Below are positions 9,132 to 18,866 of a DNA stretch of 24,763 nucleotides, piece after piece. The stretch is from Gracilariopsis chorda (Eukaryota; Rhodophyta; Florideophyceae; Gracilariales; Gracilariaceae), in contig NBIV01000565.1 in NCBI GenBank assembly GCA_003194525.1, positions 1 through 24,763 on the forward strand. The letters are read 5' to 3'. The position numbers were made by a program, and so were the translations under genes. Position 1 is the stretch's first letter. Each line of letters opens with the position of its first letter. The notes beneath the pieces were generated by a model. The model saw nothing but the letters and a program-made list of their open reading frames with translations, was not told where the DNA came from and did not search any database.

Positions 9132-9306
9132 GATACGCTGCGCGGCAATGCATGATTGGCTGAAGTAAGTTACTCCCCATCTGCATCAAGGCGCTATGAT
9201 CAATGCTGCAAGGTAGAGCATTATGGTATATCTAGAGCACTTGTGCTTACAAAATATCTCTAACCGAACTTTAATCGCCATGTACTCCCATGGTGCCCAT
9301 CTGGTG

Positions 9307-9322
9307 ATAGCAATATTGCTAT
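9307..9322. other. Perfect 16 bp palindrome in left arm
   Basis: ATAGCAATATTGCTAT is fully self-complementary. The right-arm counterpart (16340-16355, ATAGCAGTACTACTAT) keeps most pairing: one A:T pair has become G:C by paired changes and one C:G pair a wobble. The flanking bases hold several further transitions. It could be a hairpin or binding site conserved in the repeat; function unknown. Confidence 0.4.
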
Positions 9323-9768
9323 GATTCAAGTGTACCTCTTCCACACACACTCTTCTACTCACACTCGGAAATTGCGTCAGACTGAGAATTTAAAAGCAAG
9401 TTCTCTTCAAGGAGTAAAACTGAGTTTTTCAGATATGCAGATGTACATGCTAGACACTCATAGCCCTATCTCTAAAAAGCTTACGAGCTGAATAAGAGAA
9501 GGTGTGTGATCTATATTTTTACGGCACCTGTTCCAGTCAAGCTGTATCTCCATGAATCCGATTCGGTGTAGTAGGGAGGCAGAGAACCGCAAATGATAAA
9601 AATCAAATCATGGTTAGAACAGTGATATCTGGATCTATCTGTCGCTCTAGATGTGCGGCCAAAGCTTTTCAAGCGTTACAACTATTTCTGTAACTTCCTT
9701 TCTACCAAGACACCAAGCGAAGAACCCCCTTCGGCTCAGAGAATACTCTACACTACACCGTGGTCGCG

Positions 9769-10128
9769 ATGGATAGCTTGCACGAGCGAAACGTGTACGT
9801 GACATGTAGTAAGCGGCAGTTGTTGGCGCCCATTCGTGAGTCGATACCGAGTTGGGAAACAGAAAGAATGCAGCTTTTGCCGATAGAGTGTACCAAAAGA
9901 AACTTTGCATTTGCTGCCGTTATGAAACCGAACGGAAATAAGGTTGACTCTGATTATCAGCAAGTACAAGCTCGCAATCTAAAAACAAACACAATCCGAA
10001 GTCAAGGGTTACCTGTCGAAGTTCCACTTAGTCTCGCCTCATTTGCTGGAGTTTATTTCAGATCTATGCGCCGTGGCATTTGCCACAACTCCCCTTCACA
10101 TCTACGTACTTCGCCTGTTCAGTGCTGA
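9769..10128 (+). CDS. Hypothetical frame crossing the inner end of the left arm (119 aa)
   Basis: From the ATG at 9769 (MDSLHERNV) the first 75 or so residues lie in the arm and the rest in the unique spacer. The right arm has the same frame (15630-15893, minus), also open. It differs by several amino acids and a 3-base in-frame indel (PNGNKVDSDY versus PNGKEGADSDY), with its own different C-terminus after the arm boundary. An in-frame indel is mildly suggestive of coding. The antisense frame MQSFFWY (9647-9910; 15752-16015) is also open in both arms, so coding is not established. No domain is recognised. Confidence 0.22.
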   Translation: MDSLHERNVYVTCSKRQLLAPIRESIPSWETERMQLLPIECTKRNFAFAAVMKPNGNKVDSDYQQVQARNLKTNTIRSQGLPVEVPLSLASFAGVYFRSMRRGICHNSPSHLRTSPVQC

Positions 10129-13100
10129 TACAGTACAACGTTCCAGCCTTCTGATATGCTTCTGTACAACGTAGCGTTCCATTTCCGCACCGCCAGCTCC
10201 ATAATTCTGCCAATGAGGTTATTTGACATGTATAGAAAAGACACAAAAGAAGAGCAAAACGTAAACTTTCTGCAAAACCGAGGACCTTTCTATCCTTGTA
10301 CTTCAAACATGGCGTGTATTGTCGAAATAGTCGAAATTGGAGGCTGATTATCTAATTAGATCAAGGAGAGTAGTTAGAAACAAATATGTGCATTCGGCCG
10401 GTAACCACTTCTACATTTGCGCTACTTCCTGTCTTGTAAATTTAAGACAACTCGGTAAATGTCCATGCAAGCCCCCGTGGGGAATAGCCTGTGCCTGCAA
10501 CTTATTTGATGACACAGAATTTGGAAATCATGCCTTGGAACATGAATTATAACGGGGCCTGACTCCGGGCCGTGGCACCTCGCATTTGAAAATGGAGATT
10601 CTCCTCGATCATCAGGGAACAACATTCCTCAGGAGAGTAAGATTTCGTGATGATCATAACTCGTTCCCTGCAATTATAGACACAATGCATTTGACTCTCG
10701 CCCATATGTTCGTTCACGATAAGACGGCCTCATTCCCTATAAATACCCCCTGTCCAACATCTTCGTCGGTCGCAACGTCCCCAGTCTCATTCTCAACCTT
10801 ACCACCCCAGTGCCCTATACAGCTTTCCATACACCATCACAACCACAACATTATCCGCTTCCGCTCTAGTGTTTGATACTCGAGTTCTCACTGTTACCTT
10901 TTCTCCAGATGCATTTTGCAACTCTGACCAATCCACTCATTTTCTCTCGTTCGTCTACACTTCTCACAAGTTACATGGTATAGTATAGGGGTCTAATGAA
11001 CTCTGGAGGGGTCCTAACAGTGGATTTCCTAGCTTCGCTTATTTTATCTGATCGCCCCAGAGCAGTATCCAAGGAGGCTGAGGCTAGGGGATGCCGCTGC
11101 AGCCCTCGTAAGCTCCGCAGTCTATTGGGTACTCGCTCGATCCAAATACCATAACTTGACGCCATCCACCATCATTCGTAAGTTCAGCGTTTGTCTATCT
11201 CACCATTTCTGTTCCAGTATCCTTTTCTTCTTAGCTAACCATTTCTATCTCCTCTGCGCTCTCTTCACGACAGCCCCAACGCATTTCCCACACAGTCCTC
11301 TCTGGGGTGCGATGAATGGTTTTGAGGTTGGTTGTAAAACTGCCCGGTCCAGTTGTGGGAACCTGGTTGTAAAAACACTTTCCTTCTGGACGAAGTTGTA
11401 AAACGGGCCCTGCTTCGTGGTGCACATCCGGCATCGGCGGGTGGGTTGTAAAACCGTATGGTATCCAACCTCACTTCACGGGACGCGATCAAATGAGTTA
11501 TCATTTGGTCGTTGCTCCCACATCGTCATGGGGTTGTGACCACTTGACGGTGGGTGGATGGCTACGGATGAGCTGACTGTAGAGGATAGTCAAATACAAC
11601 AGTACACAACAATGATGTTAGGCGTTGGAAACGCAATCTTCATGCGTTCACTGCAAGACACCGCAGCCGCATGAACAGCATCGTGCGACAACTATGGTCA
11701 GTTGTTTCCATACCTTATAGGTCTTCTGTGTAGATGGCTTGTAATTGATCTGAAGTTCCACTTTAATCGCAACTCTCTGCAGAATATGAACGATTGATTG
11801 TAGTGCTGTTTAGTTCGATATGGCGGTTGGACTCTGGGTGATTTGTATCGGCATCGTAGGGGCAAGAAGGTTCTGCATTTGCTAGCGTACCCATCTATGA
11901 CACGTGTGCTTCCCAGCGCTTCGCATGCCTCGCACTAGTGTCTCCAATTCTCGGAAATAAAGTACAAGTTACTCTGTTTCACGTTCTCAGCTTCTGAAAC
12001 TCCAGAGTGCCGGAGTTTATTTGAAAACATATCCCAAATCCTCTTCGATGGCTGTCCAGAATATAACACATGCTCACCAAGTATGCGTCGTTTATCCGCG
12101 TCCATATCACTGTTTGTGTCTGCTGTACACACTGCTCTATAATTATGAGTGCTTTGCACTAACATCACAGTCATGGTTAACAACACTCAACCATATGCGC
12201 TGCAACTGAAGGGATGGGAAAGCTCTCTTTGTCTCGACCAAACAGTGAACTGGAGGTGAATGGTTACCGTACTAGTCAAAGACGACAAGCTTGATCAAGA
12301 TGTGTCTGCAGTTCGGTTTTACCGAGCCAGATTATGTTTAATCGATGGCGTACCTTCTGTTTATTTTCATACCACGTCTTGTCTCTCCCTAGCATAATAG
12401 TTTCGCATTTTTACTTCAACACGACATTAAGACAAACACCAGACATAATCCAACTCTCCCATATCACACTCTCAGAAAAGTTTGCAGCCCAAGGAGTATA
12501 TCTACCATAGAAACCTGTGCTACAGTGACCGATTTCTGCAGACTTGGCATGATGCCAAGCTCGCTGAGCCCATGAATCTGTCAGAGCAGGATCCTCGTTT
12601 GGTAACTTCAAACTAAGCTACCTAACTTTTTATTCCGCTTAACGTCAGCCAGAAGATACAGTGTAAAACAGAACCGATGATGTTTTATCAGTTTCGGAAA
12701 CATCTGCGTCTGAGCAGATGCGTTCTTTCGCGGTCGGGAGCGCATCGTTCTGCATTGTATTCTTCTCAGCGCGACAGTAGCTCGTCGGGTATCACTTCCA
12801 GTGCGGTAGAACAAGTACTTTGATTCAGTCTAGAAGTAAATAATGGAGTGGGTGGGTGGGGAACAAAATGAAGACGTGGAACGCGATCGGCCATAACACT
12901 ATCCTTCTGCTTTGTTGAAGCCAGCCGAAGACGATATTCATGTTTGAGGATTATGTAGAAATTCGCGGAATAGCGCAGCGGCTCAGAAGTTATTGCCACC
13001 CACGATTCAAATTTGTACTGACCGACTGAAGCCATCATTAACTCAAAGTGTTATGATCTCACCGCAGTTCTATCAAAGTCCTGCTCCCGCTCTGCGCTCC

Positions 13101-14570
13101 AATAAAATTCCATCTGCGATTCAACCATTCGCTGTAACCCGTTGTCGCCGATCTTCTCCAGCCTCAAAACGGATGAGAGGTGAATCTGCGTCTAAATCGT
13201 TTCTTATTCTTTTCAGGATCGATAAGCGTGACCGAGTGAGTTACGCGCTATTCTAGCCAAATCATTCGATTTGGTGCGTTCTTTTTGGATGGGTGCGTGC
13301 CACGCTTCTTCTCCTATGAGGCCAAGCACTGTCTGCAGATCGATACCCATCTTTGATCACAAACGAAAGAATCCTCATACCCTTGTCCGTACCTCAATCT
13401 TTGCATGGCGTGTCACGTCTTTCGAGACCAATTTCATTTGAACGTATTCTGAATGACTACCTTCAACGCCGTCTCTCCATTCTTTGTATTGGATACGCCA
13501 CGTAGGCACAAACGTACCTGCAAAGAGGGCAGTTGACATTCAAAACTTGGGTTCTCCTTCAAGTTGGCGATATTCGACTGTGTCTCTTTCGTAAGGATCT
13601 CGTAGCCTACGCCTTATTAATCTTGATTTGTGTAGAGACGCGCAAACTTTCTCGTACCAACATCCCCCGACAATTCTCCGACTTATTTGTTGTATCCAGC
13701 CGCTGCTTCCGCTTGCTTCAAATAAGTGGTGGACCAGGCAGTGCCACAGAAAGCACAAGCACTGCATGTAGGAGCAGTCAAACATCATGTAGTGCTCGCA
13801 CTAAACCTTCATTCCTCAACCTATCGCATCTTCCTCAATAGAACACGCATTTCTTCTTTGTCCTTCAGTAAACTATCTCATTTGACACACTTGCTCCTCT
13901 TTCACCTACATCTTTAATCGCCTTCCCACTCGTACCGTCTTTAAGCGCTCTTTCTATGCCCATAGCCTACAAGGGTGAACGTATCGCTAGCCAGATGTAT
14001 ATCGTCATCCATATACAGGCCACTGCTTCTCAATGTTTCCACATTATGACCTACTCAGTGAACCATGCGTTCGTACTTGCACTCCTACATCTGATAACTT
14101 ATAATCTTACTGGCCACACAATGAACATTTCAAATCTCCCAGTGTGGAGAAGCATTCCTTGGCAGTCCGACGCGGCGCGAAAAATCCGCAGGGCATAGCC
14201 TACAATGTGTCATTTCCCAAACGGATGTCCCTTCAACACGGTCCCTAACAAACTACAGCATCGCACCTCCGCTCAGCTTTCAATGGCCAAGGATTCACCG
14301 CGTTAGGCCGCATCCATCCACTGGACCTTCTGAGCGCGGGATCGACTTCTTGCGTTAACTATTCAAGAGCAGACAGCGGGCACTTTAAACAGTTGAACGA
14401 ACGACAACCCTCTGCAGGTAGGTGCTTTCTGTGCTCTCACTTTAATGAGATCTTTGCAATCATTCTTAATTTCAACACAGCTACGTTTAGAAAAGAAAAT
14501 CTAAGTTATTGACTCAAAGAGTACTAAAATTGTCAAACAGCTTGACAAAGTTAGTATGGAGTATGCCCAC
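9995..14570. other. Spacer of the inverted repeat, gene-poor part
   Basis: This is unique sequence between the arms. Both strands hold many frames of 60-100 codons but none with recognisable motifs. Candidates looked at include 11935-12186 minus (contains GEHVLYSGQPSKRIWDMF), 12411-12611 minus and 12766-13038 minus; they may be remnants of something but I cannot name it. A TATAAAT at 10738-10744 is followed by a pyrimidine-rich stretch with initiator-like CTCATTCTC (about 10785), but no convincing frame follows. A cluster of GTTGTAAAA motifs lies at 11331-11453. Base composition is AT-richer than in the gene at 14715-15371. Confidence 0.4.
11331..11453 (+). repeat. Cluster of four GTTGTAAAA nonamers
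   Basis: Exact GTTGTAAAA occurs at 11331, 11366, 11395 and 11445, all in the same orientation, three of them preceded by a further G. Spacings are irregular (35, 29 and 50 bp) with GC-rich intervening DNA. Four copies of a 9-mer in 123 bp is far above chance. Irregular spacing excludes a simple tandem repeat and fits a multi-site protein-binding region or a decayed interspersed repeat. Confidence 0.7.
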
Positions 14571-14582
14571 ACTTCTTCTAAT

Positions 14583-14589
14583 TCATTCT
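14583..14589 (+). promoter_or_regulatory. Possible initiator TCATTCT
   Basis: TCATTCT matches the core of the oomycete initiator consensus and lies 126 bp before the ATG of the 218-aa gene. No TATA box is evident between them. The motif is short, so this is tentative and also depends on the organism assignment. Confidence 0.2.
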
Positions 14590-14714
14590 TGCAGAAGCAC
14601 CGCCTCCCGTCCTTAGCTCGCGTATGTTGGAATTAAGAGATGCGCCTGTGCTAAATCTCTACTTAAGGCACGGCAACACCCTCTACAGCTTTTCGCGACT
14701 CCCTCGTCGCCAGT

Positions 14715-15371
14715 ATGTCTTTGACAGAAACCCCCAACTGCTTTCCTGTGTCCAAAATGCTTTCGTGTTCCAACCTGCCTTCCTCTCAACCTGATCCTGG
14801 TGTGCGCCACCCTTCGCTTCACCCAACGAGTGCCCCTCCTTGGGAGAGGTGCGATCCATGTGACGTTTCGCTGTCGTTCTGGGACGTGCCTTCGCTCTCT
14901 TGGCACTCCCAAGAGAGAGACATGGTCCTGGGTGAAATCTTTTCGCAAGATCCATGCGACAGTGAGAGCGGAACCGACAGAGCCGAGGTCGACTGCTACG
15001 CTCGAGAACCGCCCATCAAAAGCGGAACTCTGGATGAGTCGCCCTTTGATGACGTCAAGTTTTGTCTCGATGATCTGTGGTATTCGGAGCTTGACTGGCG
15101 CGCACCTGGCATCAAGCGCACAGCTTCGGCCTCGCCGGAGCTGCGTGCACCGAAACGGCGGCGGTGTGAAAATGGCACCATTTCGTACAGTCGTCGGTGG
15201 TCTGCGAAGCGCCCTGCTCTCGCGGACCTGAACCACCGTCCCGTCAAGCGGCTGCGGTCCTGGATGCAGCCGTATCTGGACCGTGTGTCGGAGATGAAGG
15301 CCCATTACAGGTCGGTCGTCTCCAACGGCGTCTCCGACTGTCGTGCGACAGCGGTGGGGACCGGGTTCTGA
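14715..15371 (+). CDS. Hypothetical nuclear-type protein (218 aa) in the inverted-repeat spacer
   Basis: This is the most gene-like frame outside the transposons. The ATG at 14715 is the first after an in-frame TAA near 14662. GC is clearly higher than in the rest of the spacer. The N-terminus (1-45) is Ser/Pro/Cys-rich. Residues 47-70 hold tryptophans (SFWDVPSLSWH). Residues 105-128 form an acidic aromatic segment (FDDVKFCLDDLWYSELDW) resembling a transactivation or docking motif. Residues 134-150 look like a bipartite nuclear localisation signal (KRTASAS...PKRRR), and a further basic stretch spans 160-182. A helix-like tail follows (WMQPYLDRVSEMKAHY). A 310-codon antisense frame (14613-15545) is Arg/His/Thr-rich and judged a shadow. 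I recognise no family; a nuclear regulator is an inference from composition. No poly(A) hexamer is seen before the right arm. Confidence 0.6.
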   Translation: MSLTETPNCFPVSKMLSCSNLPSSQPDPGVRHPSLHPTSAPPWERCDPCDVSLSFWDVPSLSWHSQERDMVLGEIFSQDPCDSESGTDRAEVDCYAREPPIKSGTLDESPFDDVKFCLDDLWYSELDWRAPGIKRTASASPELRAPKRRRCENGTISYSRRWSAKRPALADLNHRPVKRLRSWMQPYLDRVSEMKAHYRSVVSNGVSDCRATAVGTGF

Positions 15372-15664
15372 CACATGCTGCGCTTTGCGTGGTGTGAGTC
15401 GGAGCTTTGGTCCGTTTGTGCTACCAGAGAATGCCCCTCGCGGGGTGTTCACTGGGTGGTCGGGGCAACTGAGCCGGTGCCGCAAGGTACTGGTTCGGTT
15501 GTTCCGACCTTTTTTTTTGGCCACTTTTTTTTCTACTGTAAGCACCCCACATGCGTTGTGCGCTAAACATCACATATCTGTACACGTTTTGCAATAGACT
15601 GGTTCTGTAAGGCATCGGAGCTAACTATTTCAACATCCGGGATCAAGTCCAAATGGAAATATGT
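15372..15664. other. Spacer between the 218-aa gene and the right arm
   Basis: No gene seen. It contains T-runs near 15510-15535 and no AATAAA. The last base before arm homology is 15664. Confidence 0.5.
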
Positions 15665-16545
15665 TTGTGTTTGTCTTTAGATTGCGAGCTTGTACTTGCT
15701 GATAATCCGAGTCAGCCCCTTCCTTTCCGTTCGGTTTCATAACGACAGCAAGTGCAAAGTTTCTTTTGGTACGCTCTATCAGCCAAAACTGCATTCTTTC
15801 TGTTTCCCAACTCGGTATCGACTCACGAATGGGCGCCAACAACGGCCGCTTACTACATGTCACGCAAACGTTTCGCTCGTGCAAGCTATCCATCGCGACC
15901 ACGGTGTAGTGTAGAGTGTTCTCTGAGCCGAAGGAGATTCTTCGCTTGGTGTCTTGCTAGAAAGGAAATTGCAGAAATAGTTGTAACGCTTGAAAAGCTT
16001 TGGCCGCACATCTAGAGCGACAGATAGATCCAGATATCACTGTTCTAACCATGATTTGATTTTTATCATTTGCGGTTCTCTGCCTCCCTACTACACCGAA
16101 TCGGATTCATGGAGATACAGCTTGACTGGAACAGGTGCCGTAAAAATATAGATCACACACCTTCTCTTATTCAGCTCGTAAGCTTTTTAGAGATAGGGCT
16201 ATGAGTGTCTAGCATGTACATCTGCATATCTGAAAAACTCAGTTTTACTCCTTGAAGAGAACTTGCTTTTAAATTCTCAGTCTGACGCAATTTCCGAGTG
16301 TGAGTAGAAGAGTGTGTGTGGAAGAGGTACACTTGAATCATAGCAGTACTACTATCACCAGACAGGCACCACGGGGGTACATGGCGATAAAGTTCGGTTA
16401 GAGATATTTTGTAAGCACAAGTGCTCTAGATATACCATAATGCTCTACCTTGCAGCATTGATCATAGTGCCTTGATGCAGATGAGGAGTTACTTACTTCA
16501 GCCAATCATGCATTGCCGCGTAGCGTATCTTATCGACCGTAGCTA

Positions 16546-16549
16546 TTAG
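16546..16549. repeat. Target-site duplication TTAG, left
   Basis: TTAG immediately precedes the left PiggyBac terminus (TTAG|CCCCGTTCCC). The same four bases follow the right terminus (22223-22226). The left arm has a single TTAG at the equivalent site (CTAA at 9112-9115). The PiggyBac family is known to target TTAA, so TTAG is a one-base variant. Confidence 0.9.
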
Positions 16550-16730
16550 CCCCGTTCCCGTAGGGTGACAAATTTGCATCTCCCTTTTTTTGGGGTGCAA
16601 TCGGGTGCACAGGTCGCACTGCACCCTGTCTGGGAGATTTCGCCTCATCCAGAGGTGAACGTCACCCAGACACCGGGGAGAGGCCACCTCAAGTGCGACC
16701 CAGTGATCCCCACCAGCACTATCTCGCCGC
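16550..16730 (+). repeat. PiggyBac left terminal inverted repeat
   Basis: 181 bp inverted with respect to 22042-22222, about 96% identical by eye. Inside are subterminal repeats: GGGTGCA at 16593 and 16603, inverted TGCACCC at 16620-16626, and a hairpin GGTGA-ACG-TCACC at 16654-16666. Such short repeats near the tips commonly serve as transposase-binding sites in this family. Confidence 0.92.
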
Positions 16731-17523
16731 GTGCGTCTATTTCTTTGAAGACTCAAGACTATTAACTCGCGAGTTTCATTGAGCCCCTTACGCATAAATA
16801 GAAACCCTGGACGTTCTGCATCAGCATGTAGTACATGCGATCCGCAAATTGACACCTTCCACTTGTATGATGAGGTCAATGAACGCTCCTACTCGCCGGC
16901 TTCACAAAATCATGGCAACCAGAGCCATTGCTCCTCACCTGGTCTATCTAAGACAGATTTGACACCCCATCAAACAGTATTGTCTTCGATATACCACATG
17001 ACGCCAATTGAATCTCCGCCTGCAAGTACTCTTCTCAGCACAGATTGCGGCTCAACCTATATTAAAGAATTGTCCTGAAGGACAAAATTCATTAAGTCGG
17101 CAGCGACTTTAAGAACTTTCTTTTGATGGAGAGGAGAGTGATTACCTTTTCGTTTTACAAGACGAAAATTCTGCAACACAGGAAAAAAAAAGACAAACAA
17201 TCATTGAATACAGATATGGACTTCTATATTTCGGAGCAAAGAACTGCGCGAATTACATGCAGAAAAATGCGATGAGCTACAGAACTGGTATCAGTGGATC
17301 TCCATCCAATGGAGCTGATGCACGACAAATTGCCGTTGAGGATATCTGGTCCTCTTTATTCTGCGACAATGTGGAAACTATGATGGATGATAGCATTGAT
17401 ACACACAGATCTGCCGAAAAATCCAAAGATGGTGATAATGAAGGACGTTAGGAACGTGGTAGATCAAATGGGCTTACTGGCTAGGATTATAGTTCACCCA
17501 TTCCAACAAATTTCGATTGATAT
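16731..17523. other. PiggyBac 5' region upstream of recognisable transposase
   Basis: This is the interior of the element between the left terminus and the first recognisable coding segment. Short open frames exist (16779-17078, 17257-17451 and 17387-17590, plus) but show no clear motif. They may contain the eroded N-terminus of the transposase, but I could not join them. An A-run lies near 17180-17190. Confidence 0.4.
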
Positions 17524-18866
17524 CGATGGAATCAACAAGATGCTTGGAAGAAGATTGTGTCGGAAACTAATCCAATTCTGGAGAAAGTAGGAATGAAGCA
17601 AAGCAGAAAAGGTTCAAAGACGTTCACGGCCGCAACGATATCACGATTAGATGCATTTGATCTTTTTCTTCCCGAGCATGTACTTCTTAAAATTGTTTCT
17701 AATGTGAAGGGAATACTGTGACTCCGAAGCCAAAAAGAAATCGACACTTTCGAGTTCAAGGGCCTGTTAGTCTTGCACATACTGGCTGCATCGTACAACT
17801 ATACAGTGGACACGATCACAAAGAAGAGGAATTACCAGTTCTTTTTCAAGATGAACATCCCAAGTACTCGCTATTCTCAAATTTGGTCAGCACTATCATG
17901 CACACTGGACCGACGGCAGAGGGTTGAGAACGTAGATGGAGGTTGGTTTAATTATCCGCAGCGTGCAAATGCTTTGATAACTGAGCTGGAAGACGAATTG
18001 GCTTCAGTTAATCGTTTAATTTTGTATGTTCCTGGTGTTACTATTTTCAGTTTGGACGATGATTATCAAGGCTACGATCAAGGGATTTTGCGCAAATGAC
18101 CACTTTGTCTCACGTCAATAATCTACAAAAGGCTCTTGGGCCTGTGCATAACGCGATGTTTTCCGCTCTTACGCATGTGGTTCTTGCCAGTCATTACTCA
18201 CAGCAGGGAGAGAAAGTGACCGGACGTATAGAACGATTGATTCGACTTATAACAAGGCGTTCCCACTGCTGGGCCGTGCGACCTATGGTGGACGCTATTT
18301 TTGTGTCTGACAGAGGGTAGAAACTCCAAAGCGACGGTGGACTACATCAACGAGAGAGTAGGGGCCACAGGAATTGGGACACACAAACGGAGCTTGGACT
18401 ACCCCTTTGTGTTTGGGGATGGCCCCATACGCAAGAAGCATGAAGGTAGGTTGTCAGCCAACGAGGCTGTCGGGCAATATATAGCGCACGTCGAAAGCCC
18501 AGTACCATAGCTAGAAGAAATGTTGAAGCGATCGTATATCGCGAGAGTTTGGGTGGTCGTATTGCAGCTTTGTATCATAACAATGACCGATTGTTTTCAG
18601 CCAACAGGTTCACATTGATTCCGAAGCCAGGTTACGAAACAACCAAAGGGGCAGTCGAAAGAGAAATCTTTCATTTCGTCTTTGACGACTCTGTTTCTAA
18701 AGCAATGAAATCTAGAAATTGTGAGTATGATGTCACGGACAGCTCTGCAAGGTTGAAAGTACAACAGGTTCTCTCCAATGTTGATGAAGTAACTTTGTTA
18801 CAGTCTGAAGACCCCGGTTTGGTTTCTTGGAGAAGCATTCCAGTTTACGTCCAGAAAATCTTCTAG
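17524..18866 (+). pseudogene. PiggyBac-type transposase, N-terminal and central part
   Basis: A frame from 17524 to 18099, with one in-frame TGA at 17719-17721, reads RWNQQDAWKKIVSE, then RLDAFDLFLPEHVLLKIV and FEFKGLLVLHILAASYNYT, matching the helical region before the catalytic core in PiggyBac transposases. It then gives the putative first Asp in GVTIFSLDDDYQ (18055-18063). A shift near 18095 leads to NNLQKALGPVHNAMFSAL and the putative second Asp in DAIFVSDRG (18309-18311). A shift near 18315 continues YINERVGATGIGTHKRSLDYPF, the counterpart of the family's GTxRxNR segment. A shift near 18500 gives VYRESLGGRIAALYHNNDRLF, ending at 18866. The enzyme would excise and insert the element at TTAN sites. 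In this copy the aspartates survive but the frame does not. Confidence 0.82.

Larger units (their letters stand above)
8333..9994 (+). repeat. Left arm of large inverted repeat (uninterrupted copy)
   Basis: The reverse complement of 8333-9115 matches 22223-22996, and that of 9112-9994 matches 15665-16549, with scattered differences (roughly 5% by eye). On the right side the two halves are separated by the PiggyBac element. On this side they are contiguous through a single TTAG (CTAA at 9112-9115), so this arm is the empty site. The inner limit at 9994 is a true loss of similarity (ACAAACACAA, then unrelated). The outer limit at 8333 is where the right copy runs into the LTR of Gypsy element 2, so the repeat may continue left of 8333. 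Confidence 0.93.

Noticed and set aside
9647..9910. Frame MQSFFWY in both arms (also 15752-16015)
   Set aside because: Open in both copies, but with many non-conservative changes and antisense to another open frame; coding unsupported.
12968..13020. A-box-like TAGCGCAGCGG suggesting a tRNA gene
   Set aside because: The following sequence gives no matching T arm or acceptor stem.
13170..13217. Possible intron ending TTCTTATTCTTTTCAG
   Set aside because: Good 3' splice-like end but the 5' side (GTGAAT) is weak, and there is no coding frame on either side to join.
14147..14160. 14 bp identity (TGGAGAAGCATTCC) with the transposase near 18829
   Set aside because: Length is about what chance predicts for a window of this size, and the flanks do not match.
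14613..15545. 310-codon minus-strand frame antisense to the 218-aa gene
   Set aside because: Composition dominated by Arg, His, Thr and Pro, with no motif-like segments; typical of the antisense of a GC-rich gene.
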